Source: Terriglobia bacterium
Lineage (GTDB): Bacteria > Acidobacteriota > Terriglobia > Acidiferrales > UBA7541
Direction: 5' to 3'
DNA: 64,000 bases
Assembly: GCA_020073605.1 (NCBI GenBank)
Contig: JAIQEW010000010.1
Location: forward strand, 1 to 64,000
Shown: piece by piece, positions 19,339-28,437 of the stretch
Layout: each line of letters begins with the position of its first letter
How positions within the stretch are numbered: position 1 is the stretch's first letter
Notes under the pieces: generated by a model
Seen by the model: the letters and a program-made list of their open reading frames with translations, nothing else
Databases searched by the model: none
Told to the model about the DNA's origin: nothing
Translations under genes and position numbers: made by a program

Positions 19339-21594
19339 ATGGCCTCCAATCCCCGGGGTTCGTCGTTAACGCAGAGTGTGCGGCCGGTTGCCAAAGTCCT
19401 CGTGGCCACGACGGCCATGCTGGCGTTCATTTCCTTCTGGCGCGCGGCGGCGGTTGTCCTCAACGATTTGGGTTCTTCCGCGTTCTACGCCGGCGCCATC
19501 GCGGAGCACTTCATCGGCAAGACGGCGCCGTGGTTCGTTCTCGCCATCATGCTGTTCGCGTTTGCAGTCCAGGCGCTCTACTTCGAAAGCTGCGGGATGT
19601 TCGTGCGCGGCGGCGTCTATCGCGTGGTGAAGGAGGGGATGGGATCGACGCTTGCCAAATTCTCGGTGTCGGCGCTGATGTTCGATTACATCCTCACGGG
19701 ACCCATCAGCGGGGTATCGGCGGGCCTGTATCTGGTGGGCCTTCTGAACGAGCTGCTGCACTACGCGCACTCGACTATCGTCCTGCCCGTGAACGCAACT
19801 GCGGCCGCTTTTGCGGTGTTGGTGACGCTCTATTTCTGGTGGGAAAACATCAAGGGGATTCCCGAATCGAGCGAGAAAGCGCTGCGCATCATGTACGTCA
19901 CCACGGTGATGGTGATCGTGATGATCGTCTGGTGCGCCTACACGCTCATGGTTCGCGGGGCGCATCTCCCGCCCTTGCCGCGGCTTGCGAATCTCCATTA
20001 CTCGGATGATGCGCTCGGCTGGCTGCGCCACACGTCGCTGCCGTACACCGTCGGGCTGATCGGCATCTTCATCGGCTTGGGGCATTCCGTTCTGGCGATG
20101 AGCGGTGAAGAAACGATGGCCCAGGTTTACCGGGAAATCGAGCATCCCAAGCTGCCCAACCTGAAAAAAGCAGGATTGGTGATCTTCCTCTACAGCTTGA
20201 TTTTCACGGCGGGCGTCGCGTTTTTCGCCGTGATGATCATCCCGGATTCAACGCGAGGCAGCTTCTCCGATAACCCCATCAGCGGGCTCGCCATGTACCT
20301 CGTGGGGCCACTGTCGCTGCGGATCGCGTTTCGGGTCTTCGTCGTTGTGGTCGGCGTGCTGATGCTCGCCGGGGCCGTGAACACGGCCATCGTGGGCTCG
20401 AACGGCGTCTTGAACCGGGTCTCCGAGGATGGGATTTTGCCGGACTGGTTTCGCCATCCGCATCGCCGCTTTGGAACCTCCTACCGCATTCTGAACCTCG
20501 TCGTGGGCTTGCAGCTCCTGACGATTGTGCTCAGCCGGGGCAACATCTTTCTGCTCGGCGAGGCGTACGCGTTCGGCGTGATGTGGAGCTTCGCAATGAA
20601 GGGGCTGGCGGTGCTGGTGCTCCGCTACAAGCAGCCGGGCGCGCGGGAATTCCGGGTGCCTCTCAATCTTAAGATCGGAAAGGTCGAGATTCCCGTGGGC
20701 GTGGCGCTGATCACGGTGGCGCTGACCGCATTGTGCTTGATCAATCTTCTGACGAAGCAGGTCGCCACGGTCTCCGGCGTCGCTTTTACGATCATCTTTT
20801 TCGCGGTTTTCGAGATCTCCGAAAAAATCACGAAAAAGAAGTCGGCCACTCACGTCGAGCTCGATCAGTTCAATCTCTCGCAGGCGGCGGAGTTGACGCC
20901 GGAAAATGTGGGCGTACAGCCGGGCAACATTCTCGTGCCCGTGAGCACGCAGTACGCCCTTTATCCGCTCGAAGCCGCGCTGAGGAGGGCGAAGCGAGGC
21001 ACCGCAGAGGTCGTCGTGCTGCACGTGCGGATGCTGCGGCGCGCGGCCTCTGGTGAATACGACCTGGCACCCGACCAGCTCTTCACCACGATCGAGCAGA
21101 TGCTGTTCACCAAAGTGCTGTCGATGGCCGAGAAAGAGGGGAAGCCGGTTCGGCTCGCCGTGGCCGCGGCGAACGACCTGTGGGAAGGCATCCTGCGCAC
21201 CGCCGACAACCTGCAATCGAGCACGATCGTGGCCGGGAGTTCGTCGAAGATGGTGATCGCCGAACAGGCTCTAGAAATCGGCGTCTCATGGGAGCGAATG
21301 CCCGAACCGCGGCCGCGCGTCTCCCTGGAGCTTTACACGCCTTCGGGCCAGGAGCAGGTTTTCTACCTCGGGCCGCACGCGCCGCGGCTGACGCCGAACG
21401 AAATCGACCTGCTGCACAAGATCTGGCTCCGCCTGGGGGAGAAGCTGCCGGGCAGGGAAATCCACCACCACGACATCGTCCATTTCGCGCTGACGGAAGT
21501 CGAACGGGAGCTCAGCAACGGCGCAAGCGACGAAGTCTTCGCGCGGCTGCGCGATCACCTCTCGGATATTCAGAATCGCCGGCAGAATCCTTGA
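19339..21594 (+). CDS. APC/KimA-like permease with C-terminal USP-like domain
   Basis: A 751-residue inner-membrane transporter. About twelve hydrophobic segments fill residues 20-490; the first carries LNDLGSSAFYAG and later 'FDYILTGPISGVSAG', both close to the pattern in the potassium symporter KimA and other APC permeases. The C-terminal 250 residues are soluble, with PGNILVPVSTQYALYPLEAAL and 'STIVAGSSSKM' phrases typical of universal-stress-protein folds that bind nucleotides in related transporters. A ribosome-binding site AAGG lies 5 bases ahead of ATG. A KdpE-like regulator follows 38 bases downstream, and an 11-bp-phased repeat lies upstream; this context favours an ion such as potassium, but an amino acid substrate is not excluded. 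Confidence 0.82.
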   Translation: MASNPRGSSLTQSVRPVAKVLVATTAMLAFISFWRAAAVVLNDLGSSAFYAGAIAEHFIGKTAPWFVLAIMLFAFAVQALYFESCGMFVRGGVYRVVKEGMGSTLAKFSVSALMFDYILTGPISGVSAGLYLVGLLNELLHYAHSTIVLPVNATAAAFAVLVTLYFWWENIKGIPESSEKALRIMYVTTVMVIVMIVWCAYTLMVRGAHLPPLPRLANLHYSDDALGWLRHTSLPYTVGLIGIFIGLGHSVLAMSGEETMAQVYREIEHPKLPNLKKAGLVIFLYSLIFTAGVAFFAVMIIPDSTRGSFSDNPISGLAMYLVGPLSLRIAFRVFVVVVGVLMLAGAVNTAIVGSNGVLNRVSEDGILPDWFRHPHRRFGTSYRILNLVVGLQLLTIVLSRGNIFLLGEAYAFGVMWSFAMKGLAVLVLRYKQPGAREFRVPLNLKIGKVEIPVGVALITVALTALCLINLLTKQVATVSGVAFTIIFFAVFEISEKITKKKSATHVELDQFNLSQAAELTPENVGVQPGNILVPVSTQYALYPLEAALRRAKRGTAEVVVLHVRMLRRAASGEYDLAPDQLFTTIEQMLFTKVLSMAEKEGKPVRLAVAAANDLWEGILRTADNLQSSTIVAGSSSKMVIAEQALEIGVSWERMPEPRPRVSLELYTPSGQEQVFYLGPHAPRLTPNEIDLLHKIWLRLGEKLPGREIHHHDIVHFALTEVERELSNGASDEVFARLRDHLSDIQNRRQNP

Positions 21595-21632
21595 GAATTT
21601 CATAGCAAGATCACCCGGATCGAGGTATCTGG

Positions 21633-22328
21633 ATGAGCGAAGGGCGCATCCTGGTGGTTGATGACGAGCCGCAGATCCGGCGCGTGATGAGAGCGACGCT
21701 CGTCAACGAAGGCTACGAGGTCGAGGACGCGCGAACCGGGCGGGACGCGCTCGACCGGATTCACTCCGAAAAATTCGATTTGGTACTCCTCGATATCAAC
21801 ATGCCCGGAATGACGGGAATTGAAACCTGCCGGGAGATTCGCCTAGTCTCCGATGTGAGCGTCATCATGATGACGGTGCGCGACACGGAGGGCGATAAGG
21901 TCGAGGCGCTCGACGTGGGAGCGGACGACTACGTGACGAAGCCGTTCAGCATGGCGGAAATGTTGGCGCGCATCCGGGCGGCGCTGCGGAGGACGGTTTT
22001 CCATTCAACAACCGGGGCTGTTCACGTCCGGCTGGGGAATGTGGAGATCGATTTTCGCGCCCGGCGCGTGACGGTCCACGGCAAGCCGGTGCGGCTCAGC
22101 ACCAAGGAGTTCGACCTGCTCTCCTATCTCGCGTCCCACCCCAACCGGGCAATTCCGCATGAGGAACTGCTGCGTGCCGTGTGGGGGCCGGAGTACGGGG
22201 AACATCTGGAGTATTTGCGCGTATTTGTGAACCGCCTGCGGAAGAAGATCGAACCGTCGCCGGAGAACCCCAAGTATCTTCTCAAGGAACCCTGGATCGG
22301 ATACCGCCTGGAACTGCCCAAAAGATAG
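21633..22328 (+). CDS. KdpE-like OmpR-family response regulator
   Basis: A 231-residue two-domain regulator. The receiver (1-120) has DDEPQ, the phospho-acceptor Asp in LVLLDINMPG, a Thr in MMTVRD and Lys in YVTKPF. The C-terminal winged helix (about 130-228) has LSTKEFDLLSYLASHPN and 'VFVNRLRKKIEPSPENPKY', the latter being close to KdpE. It follows the permease by 38 bases, so it is probably in the same operon. No KdpD-type kinase is nearby, so its phosphodonor is elsewhere; the four-PAS kinase at 6.5 kb is a possible but unproven partner. It probably binds the TTATG repeats at 19250 and so controls its own operon. Confidence 0.9.
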   Translation: MSEGRILVVDDEPQIRRVMRATLVNEGYEVEDARTGRDALDRIHSEKFDLVLLDINMPGMTGIETCREIRLVSDVSVIMMTVRDTEGDKVEALDVGADDYVTKPFSMAEMLARIRAALRRTVFHSTTGAVHVRLGNVEIDFRARRVTVHGKPVRLSTKEFDLLSYLASHPNRAIPHEELLRAVWGPEYGEHLEYLRVFVNRLRKKIEPSPENPKYLLKEPWIGYRLELPKR

Positions 22329-22434
22329 GCCGGCTGTGGCGGACCAGCTCAGGGGGGCGCAATCGTTCGCCGCGCTGGAACGATCCGTCAAATGGGTGGT
22401 CGCGAACGGGCGAAATCTTCTAGAATTGCGGGGA

Positions 22435-22511
22435 GCGCCCGTAGCTCAGTGGATTAGAGCGTCTGCCTTCTAAGCAGAGGGTCGCAGGTTCGAATCCTGC
22501 CGGGCGCGCCA
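22435..22511 (+). tRNA. tRNA-Arg (TCT)
   Basis: A 77-base cloverleaf with encoded CCA. The acceptor pairs GCGCCCG with CGGGCGC, the anticodon arm is TCTGC-CTTCTAA-GCAGA giving anticodon TCT (reads AGA), and the T arm is GCAGG-TTCGAAT-CCTGC. A TAGAAT element 8 bases upstream (22421-22426) is a likely -10 box; the other arginine tRNA in the window has the same hexamer at the same place. Confidence 0.97.
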
Positions 22512-22531
22512 TTTCCCGCGTGAGCGTCAGA

Positions 22532-23713
22532 TCAATTGGTCCGGACGCGCGTTCCTTCCGCCAGTTGATTGGATGGGTGAAGTATGACTTGCTGGCCCTC
22601 GGCCACGCCGCTCAGGATTTCCACTTCGGATTCATTGCGATGCCCGATTTCAACGTTTCTTGTACGGGCCCTGCCAGCCGTGATGACGAAAGTGCTCCAG
22701 CCCTGTCCGCGCCGGAAAACGGCGCTCAACGGAGCTTTCAGCACGTTTTGACTCGTCCAGATCACGATATGAGCCTCGACGCGATAGCCATCTCCCAGGG
22801 GCCCGGGAGAATCGACGAAATCCGAAATCACGTTCACACGCTGTTCTTCGACGCCCAGAGCCGACACCTTTGTGAAGCCGTAAGGCTCAACCAATCGCAC
22901 GCGGGCGCGGAGCGGATGGTCGCCACCCCACCCATCAAGCAGGACGGTCGCACCGGGCTGGATTTTCACGGCATCCGTCGAGAGCACGTCGGCAACAATC
23001 TCGATCTGTCCGGGCTCGCCAATTATGAGGATGGGAGTGCCCATGGGGACGACGCGCTCGCTCTTCTCGACGACCCGAAGCACGCGGCCCGCGATGGGAG
23101 AGCGCAGTTCGATGAGGGGCCGTGGCTTGCTCGGGTCCGAATCCACGCTGACGAGACCGGCTCGCGCGACCTTCTCCTCCGAAGCGGCCACCTGTACGCC
23201 GTACTGTGCCGCGCTCAATTCGTTGCCGGCGGTGACGTCCGCGTTCCTGGCCTGCTCCAATGCCTGCTCGGAAATCACGCCTTCCTTTGCGAGGCGCTCG
23301 GCACGTTCCCGGTCTCGATGGGCCTGTTCGCGATCCTCCCGGGCATGCGCCTCGCGAGCCGTGGCCTGGCGGAGCGCCGCTCCGGCTGCTTCGACGCGCG
23401 CGTACACTTCCTCACGCTCGCGCTGGTTCAATGGAGCGGGATCAATGCGGGCGGCGATTTGGTCCTTGCGAATCGGATCGCCGTCGTAGAATTCGACGCG
23501 CATGAGCCGACCCACGACCGGGGATGACAGCACGAAGCGATCGCGCACCCGCGTCTCACCTTCCTGGTCGATGGTGATTTGCAAAGGTCCACGGCTGACG
23601 CGCGCTGCTTCCACGGGGAGCGGGGAAGGCATCAATGCAAAGACGATCGCGCCGCCTACGACCAGCACGACGACCAGAGTGATGATGATTCCGCGGAGTT
23701 TCCTTCGCTCCAC
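22532..23713 (-). CDS. HlyD/MacA-type periplasmic adaptor of an ABC exporter
   Basis: A 393-residue membrane fusion protein that would link an inner-membrane ABC pump to an outer-membrane channel. The N-terminal membrane anchor is GIIITLVVVLVVGGAIVFAL. After 'VVGRLMRVEFYDGDPIRKDQ' (lipoyl-like half), residues about 95-170 form an Arg/Glu/Ala-rich coiled coil, followed by the second lipoyl half (LRSPIAGRVLRV) and beta-barrel segments. It starts at GTG 23713, one base after the TAG of the permease gene, with GAGGGAG as ribosome-binding site. It is the third gene of a minus-strand ATPase-permease-adaptor operon. The cargo is unknown. Confidence 0.92.
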   Translation of the reverse strand: MERRKLRGIIITLVVVLVVGGAIVFALMPSPLPVEAARVSRGPLQITIDQEGETRVRDRFVLSSPVVGRLMRVEFYDGDPIRKDQIAARIDPAPLNQREREEVYARVEAAGAALRQATAREAHAREDREQAHRDRERAERLAKEGVISEQALEQARNADVTAGNELSAAQYGVQVAASEEKVARAGLVSVDSDPSKPRPLIELRSPIAGRVLRVVEKSERVVPMGTPILIIGEPGQIEIVADVLSTDAVKIQPGATVLLDGWGGDHPLRARVRLVEPYGFTKVSALGVEEQRVNVISDFVDSPGPLGDGYRVEAHIVIWTSQNVLKAPLSAVFRRGQGWSTFVITAGRARTRNVEIGHRNESEVEILSGVAEGQQVILHPSNQLAEGTRVRTN

Positions 23714-23714
23714 G

Positions 23715-26078
23715 CTACTCCCTCGCTTTCAGTACCGAGATCAAGTCCAGGTGTCGCAGCCGCTGGAAAATCAGCACTCCGGAAAAAGCCGAAGCCAGAA
23801 TCACGATGATTGCTGAGAACGCATACGTGCGCCCGCTGATAACGAGCGGCATGCGATACAGCTCCGACTCCATCGCGCGAACAAGCAGCGCGCAAATCCC
23901 GTATCCGAAAAGGAAGCCGAGCGGGATCGAGACGCCCGCGAGCAAGCCCTGCTCGCCGAGCAGCATCCATCCGACTTCGGCTTTCGTGAAGCCGAGCACC
24001 CGAAGAGAAGCCAACTCGTGGGAGCGCTCCGAAAGCGTGATGCGCGCGCCATTGTAGACCATGCCGAACGCGATTACACAGGCGAAGCCTACGAGCGAGC
24101 CAACCGAGATACCCAGACTGCGTGCGATCGTGTCCCGAAAGCTTGTGAGCATGGCCTCCCGGACGCTGACTCCGCTCACGGCGGGCGTTCTCTTCAAGAA
24201 CAAATAGAGACGCTCGGCGACGAGCGGATCCACTGACAAGAAGGCGCCCGACGTGGTGGGGCCCTCCTCCATCAGCCGGTTCAAGGCATGGATATCCATG
24301 TACGCCGAGGCTCCGATCAGGTCGTCGACGACTCCAGCGACAACAACCTGCCGCACGGGGCGTCTGCCTTCAAGGACTTCAGCGGTGATTCGATCTCCGG
24401 GAGCGGCACCCAGGATTTTCGCGAGGCTCGAAGAAAGCACCACCCCCTCCGGCGGAAGATCGACGGCGTTGAGACGAAGATCGATCAAACGCCGAAGCTG
24501 GCGATCAGGCTCGAGCCCCATGATGGCGACGCGGCGGAACCGGTGCTCGAATCGAAGTCTCACAGGGACGACACGAAAGGCCTCGGTGCGCATCACGCCG
24601 GGGAGCTGCGCAACCGCGTACTGTGCCGAGGAGCCGTGCGGCTCGTTGAAAGTGACGGCCACATCCTCGCGCGAGGCCGTTTGAAATTCGACGCGGATCA
24701 TGTAGTCGATCCCATCGTAAAAGTAGAATCCGACCACGAGGATCGCGCCCGCCAAGGCTAGGGCAAGCGTTGAGATGAGGGCCTTTCCCGGCCGCCGCTC
24801 AAGATTCCGCAAAATCATTCGCGCGGAGATGGAAAGGAACCGCTGCAACCCGAGGCGCTCGGCGAACCCGGGCCGGAAGCGGGCAGGAGCTTCCGGACGC
24901 ATCGCTTCGGCGGGAGGCAGCGCCACCACGGAGCGCAATGCACCGAGAGCGCCCAGGCAAGCGGCTACGGCGCTGATCAGGATTGCCGACCCGATCATTC
25001 CGGGGCTCGAAATGAATCGAAGTTCGGGAAACCGGAAGAAGTCCTCATAGAGTTTCGCCAAGCCACGACCGAGCCAGATTCCAAACGGGGCTCCTACAAT
25101 GGTCCCCATCAGTACGGCAGTCAGAGCGTATTTCAAATAGTGGAGTCCGATGGATAGATTGCTGTAACCGAATGCTTTCAGCAGGCCGATGGGGGCGCGC
25201 TGCGTATTCACGAGCCGCGACAACACCACGTGGATCAGGAACGCCGCCACTCCAAGGAATATCGTGGGGATGAAAATGCCCGTGATCCGATCCTGCACGA
25301 TTTCGTCCGAGAGGAAACGATTGGAGAGTTGATCGTATCGTCCATAGGCGCCGAGCCCGCCATAGGGATCCAGCAGCGTATCGAGTCGTGTGATCACATC
25401 CGCTTCGCTGGCTCCCGGAGCAAGCGACAGGGTGAGGTCATTGAATGCGCCTTCCATGTTAAATGGCGGCCCGAGCGCTTCGCGGCTCATCCACATGACT
25501 CCAAACCGCCGATTGTCGGGAAACACCTCCGTGCCGCGGATTTCATAGACGTACTCGGGTGAAATGGCGACGCCCGCGATCTGGAGCCGTTCCCAGCGTC
25601 CATTGATGACCGCGCCGATCGTGTCTCCCACATTCAGCTTATTGGCCTTCGCGAACGATTCACTGACGATCACGCCGTCGCGCCGGCCCGGATCCAGATA
25701 GCCTCCACTGCGGATGCACAGGCTATTCAACATTGGCGCAGCGCGCTCCGGAATCGAGATGATCCTGCCCAGCGCGGGTTCGTCGAGTCCGGGCACGTCC
25801 AGAGTCACTTCAACCACCACGCGGGTCTGCACCGAAGAGACGCCCGGGATCGAGGCGATGCTTGCCGCAAGAGAATCGGGCGCACGCGTCAAATGATCAA
25901 AGACATCTGCAAACCGGTAACGGCTGTAGTAGTCCTGCTGCGCATACAGCACGGACTCATAGGCGCCGCGCATCGTCACGTATGTGGCAATGCCGCAGGC
26001 AACAACGAGAGCGACCGTGATGAGCTGGCCCCGCATGTGCCAGAGGTCACGCGCGAGTTTTTTGTTGAGGGCGGTCAT
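23715..26078 (-). CDS. ABC exporter permease with two FtsX domains
   Basis: A 787-residue inner-membrane subunit. A first transmembrane helix (ITVALVVACGIATYV) precedes a large periplasmic domain, then three helices forming FtsX domain 1 (about 270-390; VAAFLIHVVLSRLVNTQRAP, 'LLKAFGYSN'), another helix (STLALALAGAILVVGFYF), a second periplasmic domain, and FtsX domain 2 at the C-terminus ('LRVLGFTKAEV'). This duplicated layout is found in large MacB/LolC-like permeases that move lipids, peptides or lipoproteins rather than small solutes. It lies between the ATPase (7 bases) and the adaptor (1 base). Confidence 0.9.
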   Translation of the reverse strand: MTALNKKLARDLWHMRGQLITVALVVACGIATYVTMRGAYESVLYAQQDYYSRYRFADVFDHLTRAPDSLAASIASIPGVSSVQTRVVVEVTLDVPGLDEPALGRIISIPERAAPMLNSLCIRSGGYLDPGRRDGVIVSESFAKANKLNVGDTIGAVINGRWERLQIAGVAISPEYVYEIRGTEVFPDNRRFGVMWMSREALGPPFNMEGAFNDLTLSLAPGASEADVITRLDTLLDPYGGLGAYGRYDQLSNRFLSDEIVQDRITGIFIPTIFLGVAAFLIHVVLSRLVNTQRAPIGLLKAFGYSNLSIGLHYLKYALTAVLMGTIVGAPFGIWLGRGLAKLYEDFFRFPELRFISSPGMIGSAILISAVAACLGALGALRSVVALPPAEAMRPEAPARFRPGFAERLGLQRFLSISARMILRNLERRPGKALISTLALALAGAILVVGFYFYDGIDYMIRVEFQTASREDVAVTFNEPHGSSAQYAVAQLPGVMRTEAFRVVPVRLRFEHRFRRVAIMGLEPDRQLRRLIDLRLNAVDLPPEGVVLSSSLAKILGAAPGDRITAEVLEGRRPVRQVVVAGVVDDLIGASAYMDIHALNRLMEEGPTTSGAFLSVDPLVAERLYLFLKRTPAVSGVSVREAMLTSFRDTIARSLGISVGSLVGFACVIAFGMVYNGARITLSERSHELASLRVLGFTKAEVGWMLLGEQGLLAGVSIPLGFLFGYGICALLVRAMESELYRMPLVISGRTYAFSAIIVILASAFSGVLIFQRLRHLDLISVLKARE

Positions 26079-26084
26079 ATCCGG

Positions 26085-26852
26085 CTACCACGTCAATTCG
26101 GATGGCGCTACTTTCGTCTCATTCTTGTGTATGTCGATGATTGCGCCGCTGCTGATGCGGATCACGCGGTCCGCCATCGCGGCGATGGCGACGTTGTGCG
26201 TGATCACGACCGTAATCGTCTTGAGTTGGCGGTTTACGCGCTCGAGGACTTCGAGCACGAGCTTGCCGGTGGGATAGTCCAGCGCGCCGGTCGGCTCGTC
26301 GCACAGCAACACTTCGGGCCGCTTGGCCACGGCGCGCGCGATCGCAACTCGCTGCTGTTCGCCGCCCGACAACTGTGCGGGGAAGTGATGAAGTCTTTGC
26401 TCGAGTCCAACCAGCCGAAGACACTCATCCGCACTCAGCGGATTTTCGGCTATTTCGGTGACAAGCGTCGTGTTCTCGAGAGCAGTGAGGCTCGGAATCA
26501 GATTGTAAAACTGAAAGACGAATCCGACGTGCTCGCGACGATAGCGCGTGAGTTCACGTTCGCTGGCCGAAGTGAGGTCGTGATCCAGATAAATCACTTC
26601 ACCCGACGTGGGAACGTCCAATCCTCCGAGGATGTTTAGCAGCGTCGATTTGCCGCTGCCGGAGGGCCCAAGCAAGACCACGAATTCGCCGGGGAACAGG
26701 TCCAGGTCGATACCGCGAAGGGCGTGAACCTCCATGTCTCCCATGCGGTAAACCTTGGTGACGCCCCGCACGTGAAACACGGCATCGCCGGCAGGCCGTT
26801 TCCGGCCCGGCGCGATCCACTCTCCGCCCGGTGGTTGGCTAGGTTCCGGCAC
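26085..26852 (-). CDS. ABC exporter ATPase (MacB/LolD-like)
   Basis: A 255-residue nucleotide-binding subunit powering the permease encoded next to it. Walker A is [13 protein letters not shown], the signature is [14 protein letters not shown], and Walker B is [11 protein letters not shown], with the H-loop in '[10 protein letters not shown]'. The N-terminal 30 residues are a proline- and glycine-rich extension. In LolD/MacB ATPases the 'CDEPTGALD' variant is usual. It is the first gene of the exporter operon; the M48 protease gene upstream ends 30 bases away and may share the transcript. Confidence 0.94.
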   Translation of the reverse strand: MPEPSQPPGGEWIAPGRKRPAGDAVFHVRGVTKVYRMGDMEVHALRGIDLDLFPGEFVVLLGPSGSGKSTLLNILGGLDVPTSGEVIYLDHDLTSASERELTRYRREHVGFVFQFYNLIPSLTALENTTLVTEIAENPLSADECLRLVGLEQRLHHFPAQLSGGEQQRVAIARAVAKRPEVLLCDEPTGALDYPTGKLVLEVLERVNRQLKTITVVITHNVAIAAMADRVIRISSGAIIDIHKNETKVAPSELTW

Positions 26853-26882
26853 GTCTCACTTACTCGCAAACGCCCAGTCAGC

Positions 26883-28364
26883 TTATTTCGGCGCGTCGCC
26901 AGGGCTCGCAGTTCGCAGGGGCGCAGAACACAGCGCTTCGATCCGCTGGTCCGGCGTATATTCGAGCTTCTGAGGTGGCTCGCAGCCTTCCTCGCGCGTG
27001 ATGCGCAGGCTGGGCTTGCCTACTTCTTCCTTCTCCGCCGCGACTGTAATCGGCGCCAGTTTCTTTTTCATCTCTTCGAAGGCGGAGGTCTGCGTGACGA
27101 ACCGTGGCTTGGGAGGCATGAAAAGAATTTCCCGCTCCGCACTAACCATGCGCTGGTAGAAGGGCGGGTGAGTGCGGAACCAGCTCACGCCATTGATGTA
27201 CCCCTTCGTGGTCGCCATTTTGTCGAAGAAGCGGATGAAGCCGGCCGGATCGTACCCCGAAGCCCAGGCATACTGCACGCCCAGCTGGTCTGCCTCGAGT
27301 TCATAGTCGCGGCTGACGCCCAACAATTTCAGGTCGAGCACCAGCCCAAGACCGTAAAACCCATATTGGAGTGCGTAGTACAGACCGATGCCAACGGCCC
27401 CTCCCGTGAGAATCACGGTTGCGATCTGGGCCGCCTGATAGAAGATGCTGGCAATCGTGGCGCGCTTCATCAGTTTGTTGCTGTGACGGGCAACGTCGTG
27501 CGAGATCTCATGTGCGATCACGCCCGCCAGCTCCGATTCATCGTCAGCGGCCTCCAACAATCCACGCTGCAAGAACAGATATCCTCCCGGCAGCGCGAAC
27601 GCATTGATTTCTCGCGATTGAAGCACGCTCACATGAAGAGGGATTCTCAGATCGGAGTGCTTCGCGATGTTCTGCGCCACAGAATTGACGTACTCCTGGA
27701 TCGACTTGTCTTCCACTTCCGGCGGGAGCAGGCCGGCGTGCTTCATCTCGTCGATCGCTTCTTTCCCCCTCTTGATGTCGTCCTGCTGCCCCGCGGCGAT
27801 CTCGCGAAACCCGACATCCTTCACGTCGCCCCATCGGCGCGACAGGTACGATCCATCCGCGATTTCCTTTTTCGTTTGCGTGTAGAGAGCGGGCCACTGC
27901 TGAATCACATCCAGCTTGGCATTCAGGTTGTCGTAGGCTGTCGGAATAGCCTGATTCGCGAGCACAGTGGCTTCGCTCCCGAGGAGGTCAAGGTTCTGGA
28001 TGTTGCAGTGTGCCTGTTTGCGGTCTGCGTCTCCGAGTTTCGCAGATTGCGCCTTCAGGCCCTTTTGCGCCGCGTCGAGTTGCTGCTGATACCGTTTGGC
28101 GTGATCCTTGAACCTCGTGACGCACATCTTTCGTCCGCCCTCGAGTGCGGCACGCTGGCTCGCTATCTCGCCGCTGCTGAATTCCAGCCCGGGAGCCAGT
28201 TCGAAGAGATCGAGATACGGCTTCTGTAGATAGTCTCGAAGCGGGGTTGTTGTCGCCGGGGTAGCAGGCCTCGATGATTGTTGACTCCCGGCCCCTACGG
28301 CCGGCAAGAACACGAGCAACTCACACAAGACGAGCGCGGTTGCCTTGCGAATGAACTCCCTCAT
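26883..28364 (-). CDS. Exported M48-family zinc metalloprotease
   Basis: A 493-residue protease with an N-terminal signal sequence (ATALVLCELLVFLPAVGAG). The zinc site is AHEISHDVARH, with His285 and His289 as ligands and Glu286 as catalytic base; the third ligand is in YELEADQLGVQYA. A hydrophobic hairpin sits between these (IASIFYQAAQIATVILTGGAVGIG). This is the BepA/Oma1-like layout: BepA maintains outer-membrane protein assembly, and a similar envelope quality-control role is plausible here. The N-terminal 200 residues contain a helical region unlike BepA's TPR, so function is not proven. Confidence 0.9.
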   Translation of the reverse strand: MREFIRKATALVLCELLVFLPAVGAGSQQSSRPATPATTTPLRDYLQKPYLDLFELAPGLEFSSGEIASQRAALEGGRKMCVTRFKDHAKRYQQQLDAAQKGLKAQSAKLGDADRKQAHCNIQNLDLLGSEATVLANQAIPTAYDNLNAKLDVIQQWPALYTQTKKEIADGSYLSRRWGDVKDVGFREIAAGQQDDIKRGKEAIDEMKHAGLLPPEVEDKSIQEYVNSVAQNIAKHSDLRIPLHVSVLQSREINAFALPGGYLFLQRGLLEAADDESELAGVIAHEISHDVARHSNKLMKRATIASIFYQAAQIATVILTGGAVGIGLYYALQYGFYGLGLVLDLKLLGVSRDYELEADQLGVQYAWASGYDPAGFIRFFDKMATTKGYINGVSWFRTHPPFYQRMVSAEREILFMPPKPRFVTQTSAFEEMKKKLAPITVAAEKEEVGKPSLRITREEGCEPPQKLEYTPDQRIEALCSAPLRTASPGDAPK

Positions 28365-28437
28365 CTCCCCCTCCTTCCCGGCATTGTGGTTGCGCCCCCG
28401 TTGGCCACAGCCGGCTTTCTACGCTCGATGCTCCGCT

